Origin: Bacillus sp. ISL-34 | GTDB lineage: Bacteria; Bacillota; Bacilli; Bacillales; DSM-1321 | Direction of reading: 5' to 3' | Assembly (NCBI RefSeq): GCF_018613325.1 | Contig: NZ_JAGGQJ010000011.1 | Span: forward strand, 186,001-250,000 | Length of the DNA: 64,000 bases | Part shown: in pieces, positions 61,092 through 64,000 of the stretch | Layout: every line of letters starts with the position of its first letter | Numbering within the stretch: position 1 is the first letter of the stretch | Program-made: the position numbers and the translations under genes | The notes under the pieces: generated by a model | What the model saw: only the letters and a program-made list of their open reading frames with translations | What the model was told of the DNA's origin: nothing | Database searches by the model: none

Positions 61092-61223
61092 TTACTTGTC
61101 TTCAACTGTTTGTTCATCAGATTTTTGGACGATTTCTTTTAATTCACCAATGTCACCTTTTGCATTGATAATCTCAAAAATCTCATTTAAGCCTTCTGAG
61201 GTTTTTTCATCTTCCGTTTTCAC
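61092..61223 (-). CDS. Small acidic protein, leftward
   Basis: A 43-residue frame beginning GTG 61223 with AGGAGGGGTATA directly upstream on the minus strand. KTEDEKTSEGLNEIFEIINAKG is followed by a helical, acidic tail. The strong ribosome site makes it probable. No family recognised. Confidence 0.55.
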   Translation of the reverse strand: MKTEDEKTSEGLNEIFEIINAKGDIGELKEIVQKSDEQTVEDK

Positions 61224-61593
61224 TATACCCCTCCTTAATTAGGTTAATTGTTAAGGTCTCCAAAAACCAAAAGATAAAACATCGGTTACCTTGGAAAATT
61301 GATGAAATTCTCTTCGTATTTCCATTGATATAAACGCATTTTAGGCGAATGTTGATTGTAAAACTACAAAAAATCAATTTTTTTGTCCACACAATATGGA
61401 CAACATTAAAATTATCTATTATTATGATTGTTATAACTCTTAGTATAAAAGGGTTTGTGTTAATACCGTGTGTGTTTTTGGAGAAGACACGTGTATTTTT
61501 GGAAAAATGGAAAAAATACAATATTTTTTAAATAGGGGTAAAACATATAAAGATCCTGCATTTATTCCAACCATCAATGAGGGGGTATGTTAA
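61224..61593 (+). other. Leader/promoter gap of kbl-tdh
   Basis: About 370 AT-rich bases. Short frames without ribosome sites only. It should contain the promoter of kbl; no clear operator or T-box is seen. Confidence 0.3.
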
Positions 61594-62784
61594 ATGTCAA
61601 GTGAAATATTAAATAAATTTTTGAAAGAAAATTTGGAAGATTTAAAAGAAAAGGGACTGTACAACGTTATTGATCCGGTGGAAGGTCCAAATGGTCCGGT
61701 AATCACCATTGCAGGCAGAGAGCTTATTAATTTATCATCCAATAATTATTTAGGTTTAGCTACAGATAGACGATTAATAGAGGCTTGCATAGAAGCGACG
61801 AAAACTTATGGTGTCGGTGCCGGGGCCGTTCGTACGATCAATGGAACGTTAGATATTCATGTCAAATTAGAAGAAAAGCTTGCCGAGTTTAAACATACAG
61901 GAGCGGCCATTGCTTACCAATCTGGATTTAACTGTAATATGGCAGCGATTTCAGGAGTGATGGATAAACACGATGCGATTCTTTCAGATGAACTGAATCA
62001 TGCTTCAATCATTGATGGATGCCGATTATCCAAGGCGAAAATTATTCCCTTTATCCATTCCGACATGGACGATTTACGGACAAAAGCACGTCAAGCCAAG
62101 GAATCCGGATTGTATAACAAAGTCATGATTATTACCGATGGAGTGTTCTCGATGGATGGGGATATTGCCAAGCTTCCTGAAATTGTGAAGATTGCCGAAG
62201 AGTTCGATTTAATTACGTATGTTGATGATGCGCATGGTTCGGGTGTATTAGGTAATGGTGCAGGAACGGTAAAACATTTTGGATTATCGGATAAAGTGGA
62301 TTTCCAAATTGGAACATTATCCAAAGCCATTGGTGTTGTTGGAGGCTATGTAGCAGGAAAGAAAGATTTGATTGATTGGCTAAAAGTGAGAAGCCGTCCA
62401 TTTTTATTTTCAACGGCTGCCACACCGGGAGCAGTTGCAGCTAGTATAGAAGCCATCGATATTTTGATGAATAGCTCAGAACTTCAAAATAAGCTTTGGG
62501 AAAACAGCGATTACTTGAAAAAAGGCCTAAAAGAATTAGGGTTTGATATCGGGGAGAGCGAAACACCGATTACGCCTTGCATAATAGGTGATGAGGCAAA
62601 AACGCAGCATTTCAGCAAGAGGCTGAATGAAGAAGGTGTATATGCTAAATCCATCGTATTCCCTACCGTTCCAAAAGGAACAGGAAGAGTGAGGAATATG
62701 CCTACGGCTGCTCATACAAAAGAGATGCTGGATAGCGCATTGGCGATTTATGAAAAAGTAGGAAAAGAGATGTCGATCATATAA
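61594..62784 (+). CDS. kbl: Glycine C-acetyltransferase (2-amino-3-ketobutyrate CoA ligase)
   Basis: A 396-residue PLP-dependent alpha-oxoamine synthase: [44 protein letters not shown] and the Schiff-base lysine in [17 protein letters not shown]. It cleaves 2-amino-3-oxobutyrate with CoA to glycine and acetyl-CoA, the second step of threonine breakdown. GAGGGGGTATGTTAA precedes the ATG. Operon with tdh, 45 bases apart. Confidence 0.93.
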   Translation: MSSEILNKFLKENLEDLKEKGLYNVIDPVEGPNGPVITIAGRELINLSSNNYLGLATDRRLIEACIEATKTYGVGAGAVRTINGTLDIHVKLEEKLAEFKHTGAAIAYQSGFNCNMAAISGVMDKHDAILSDELNHASIIDGCRLSKAKIIPFIHSDMDDLRTKARQAKESGLYNKVMIITDGVFSMDGDIAKLPEIVKIAEEFDLITYVDDAHGSGVLGNGAGTVKHFGLSDKVDFQIGTLSKAIGVVGGYVAGKKDLIDWLKVRSRPFLFSTAATPGAVAASIEAIDILMNSSELQNKLWENSDYLKKGLKELGFDIGESETPITPCIIGDEAKTQHFSKRLNEEGVYAKSIVFPTVPKGTGRVRNMPTAAHTKEMLDSALAIYEKVGKEMSII

Positions 62785-62829
62785 GTAGATTGCTTGTTTC
62801 AGAGTTTAAAACATGGGGAGGGATTTTTG

Positions 62830-63789
62830 ATGAAAAAGGTCTTAGTAACGGGGGCTTTAGGTCAAATTGGTTCAGAACTGACGCTGAAAATGAGAGAGGT
62901 TTATGGAGCTGACAATATCATTGCAACAGATATTCGAAAAACGGACAGCGATGTTGCTCAATCAGGTCCATTTGAGATTTTGGATGTTACGGATGAAAAA
63001 GCGATGTATAACATGGCAAAAAAACATGAAGTGGATACGATTATACATTTAGCCGCTTTATTGTCGGCAACAGCTGAAAAGAAGCCGCTTTTAGCTTGGC
63101 ATTTAAACATGGGCGGATTGGTCAATGCTTTGGAATCGGCACGAGAACTCGATTGCCAATTATTCACACCTAGTTCCATTGGTGCGTTTGGTCCAACCAC
63201 ACCTAAAGATTGGACACCGCAAGACATCATTCAACGGCCGAACACGATGTACGGCGTGAATAAAGTATCCGGAGAGTTATTATGTGATTATTATCATCAT
63301 AAATTTGGGGTTGATACGAGAGGTCTTCGATTCCCGGGACTGATTTCGTATGTGACACCTCCAGGCGGCGGAACTACTGACTATGCAGTCGAAATTTACT
63401 ATGAAGCGATTAAAAACAAGCGATATACTTCTTACATCGATAAGGGGACGTATATGGATATGATGTATATGCCGGACGCATTAGCAGCCATCATTACATT
63501 AATGGAGGCAGATGCTTCAAAATTGAAACATCGGAATTCTTTCAATGTTTCTGCCATGAGCTTTGATCCCGAGCAAATTGCAGCCGAAATTAAAAAGCAT
63601 ATTCCGGAATTTGTCATGAATTATGAAGTCGATCCTGTAAGACAATCCATTGCAGACAGTTGGCCAAATACAATTGATTCAACTTGTGCAAAGGAAGAGT
63701 GGGGATTCAAGGCGGAATATGATTTGGAGAAAATGACCAATGATATGTTGTTAAAGCTGAGATTAAAGTCCCTTTTAGTAACAGCATGA
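62830..63789 (+). CDS. tdh: L-threonine 3-dehydrogenase, SDR (epimerase-like) type
   Basis: A 319-residue extended short-chain dehydrogenase: [14 protein letters not shown] (NAD+ motif), [26 protein letters not shown] and the YxxxK catalytic pair in [10 protein letters not shown]. This is the short-chain TDH, not the zinc medium-chain form. It oxidises threonine to 2-amino-3-oxobutyrate, the substrate of Kbl. ATG 62830 follows GGGGAGGGATTTTTG. Confidence 0.92.
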   Translation: MKKVLVTGALGQIGSELTLKMREVYGADNIIATDIRKTDSDVAQSGPFEILDVTDEKAMYNMAKKHEVDTIIHLAALLSATAEKKPLLAWHLNMGGLVNALESARELDCQLFTPSSIGAFGPTTPKDWTPQDIIQRPNTMYGVNKVSGELLCDYYHHKFGVDTRGLRFPGLISYVTPPGGGTTDYAVEIYYEAIKNKRYTSYIDKGTYMDMMYMPDALAAIITLMEADASKLKHRNSFNVSAMSFDPEQIAAEIKKHIPEFVMNYEVDPVRQSIADSWPNTIDSTCAKEEWGFKAEYDLEKMTNDMLLKLRLKSLLVTA

Positions 63790-63805
63790 ATAAACCTGCC
63801 AGCCG

Positions 63806-63834
63806 AATAAAAGAGTTGCAAAACTCTTTTATTC
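63806..63834 (+). terminator. Terminator of kbl-tdh
   Basis: AATAAAAGAGTT-GCAA-AACTCTTTTATT, perfect 12-bp stem with a T-rich end. Confidence 0.85.
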
Positions 63835-63894
63835 GAGTTACCTTATACAGGGGAATTTTAACGTTTAAGGGGTGAGCTGTTATAACCGATAAAA

Positions 63895-63908
63895 AGTAAG
63901 CGCTTTCT
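63895..63908. promoter_or_regulatory. cre-like palindrome
   Basis: AGTAAGCGCTTTCT matches 12 of 14 positions of a catabolite response element; both outermost bases differ. It lies at the window edge after the kbl-tdh terminator, so the regulated gene would be outside. Confidence 0.3.
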
Positions 63909-64000
63909 ATGATGCCTTGAACAGAATCAAGAAATAACATGAAAATGGATAGTAATCTTTCTAACTGTCAGGAATGCTTAAAAGTGAAGAATGATTTTAT

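Noticed and set aside
60946-61242. 98-codon plus-strand frame
   Set aside because: No ribosome site; the opposite strand has a short gene with AGGAGGGG at 61092-61223.

Overview
The window comes from a low-GC Gram-positive spore-former of the Bacillaceae. The chromosomal half (about 28.6-64 kb) repeats the Bacillus subtilis yfj/yfk neighbourhood almost gene for gene: yfkM-like, yfkK, yfkH, zosA, yfkF, yfkE, yfkD, yfkAB, pdaA, yfjP and an RlmCD-type methyltransferase. Shine-Dalgarno sites are strong AGGAGG types. A Peribacillus/Bacillus simplex-type host is my inference only.

From 1 to about 28.6 kb the window is the right part of a prophage more AT-rich than the chromosome. In order it carries: the 3' part of a tail/baseplate beta-helix protein (cut by the window edge); an O-acetyltransferase on the opposite strand; the lysis cassette (XhlA-like protein, holin, LysM amidase); an accessory zone (6.2-11.6 kb) with a large HEPN-like/zinc-ribbon protein, a YolD protein under a LexA-like box, a csrA-flagellin operon with an exact sigma-D promoter, a small membrane-protein gene shifted at a poly-T tract, and a minus-strand XRE/lipoprotein/small-protein operon; a plasmid-like FtsK plus replication-relaxation pair; a decayed and an intact repressor; a divergent operator region; and a long rightward early operon (SbcC-like ATPase, Bet/RecT, MBL hydrolase, replication protein O, DnaB, resolvase, dUTPase, C5 methyltransferase, ArpU, excisionase-like protein). 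No integrase is visible; it probably lies at the other prophage end, outside the window. Three TTGGTAGG-like repeats beside the excisionase gene probably mark the attachment region.

The prophage stops just before an FMN riboswitch that controls a reduced riboflavin operon: riboflavin synthase, RibB only, and RibH, with no RibD and no RibA domain. Then follow nrnB, a BrkB-family protein, khtTU (K+ efflux), a tyrosine recombinase with altered catalytic positions, mreBH, an AbrB-family membrane protein, a 21-bp-period repeat array, motAB, a ComFB-like protein, a DJ-1 protein, map, mobB-moeA, the yfk genes, a Fur-box-preceded zosA, a yfkF broken by an early stop codon, cax, yfkD, yfkAB, class I fumarase, a second and unrelated ~21-bp-period array, pdaA, yfjP, rlmCD, a DUF1456 protein, and the threonine catabolic pair kbl-tdh.

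The most notable parts are the prophage-borne csrA-flagellin cassette with host-type promoter and CsrA-type leader, the HEPN/zinc-ribbon protein directly downstream of the endolysin, the dispersed 14-bp palindromes TTACGA-NN-TCGTAA that look like repressor operators, and the two periodic intergenic arrays.
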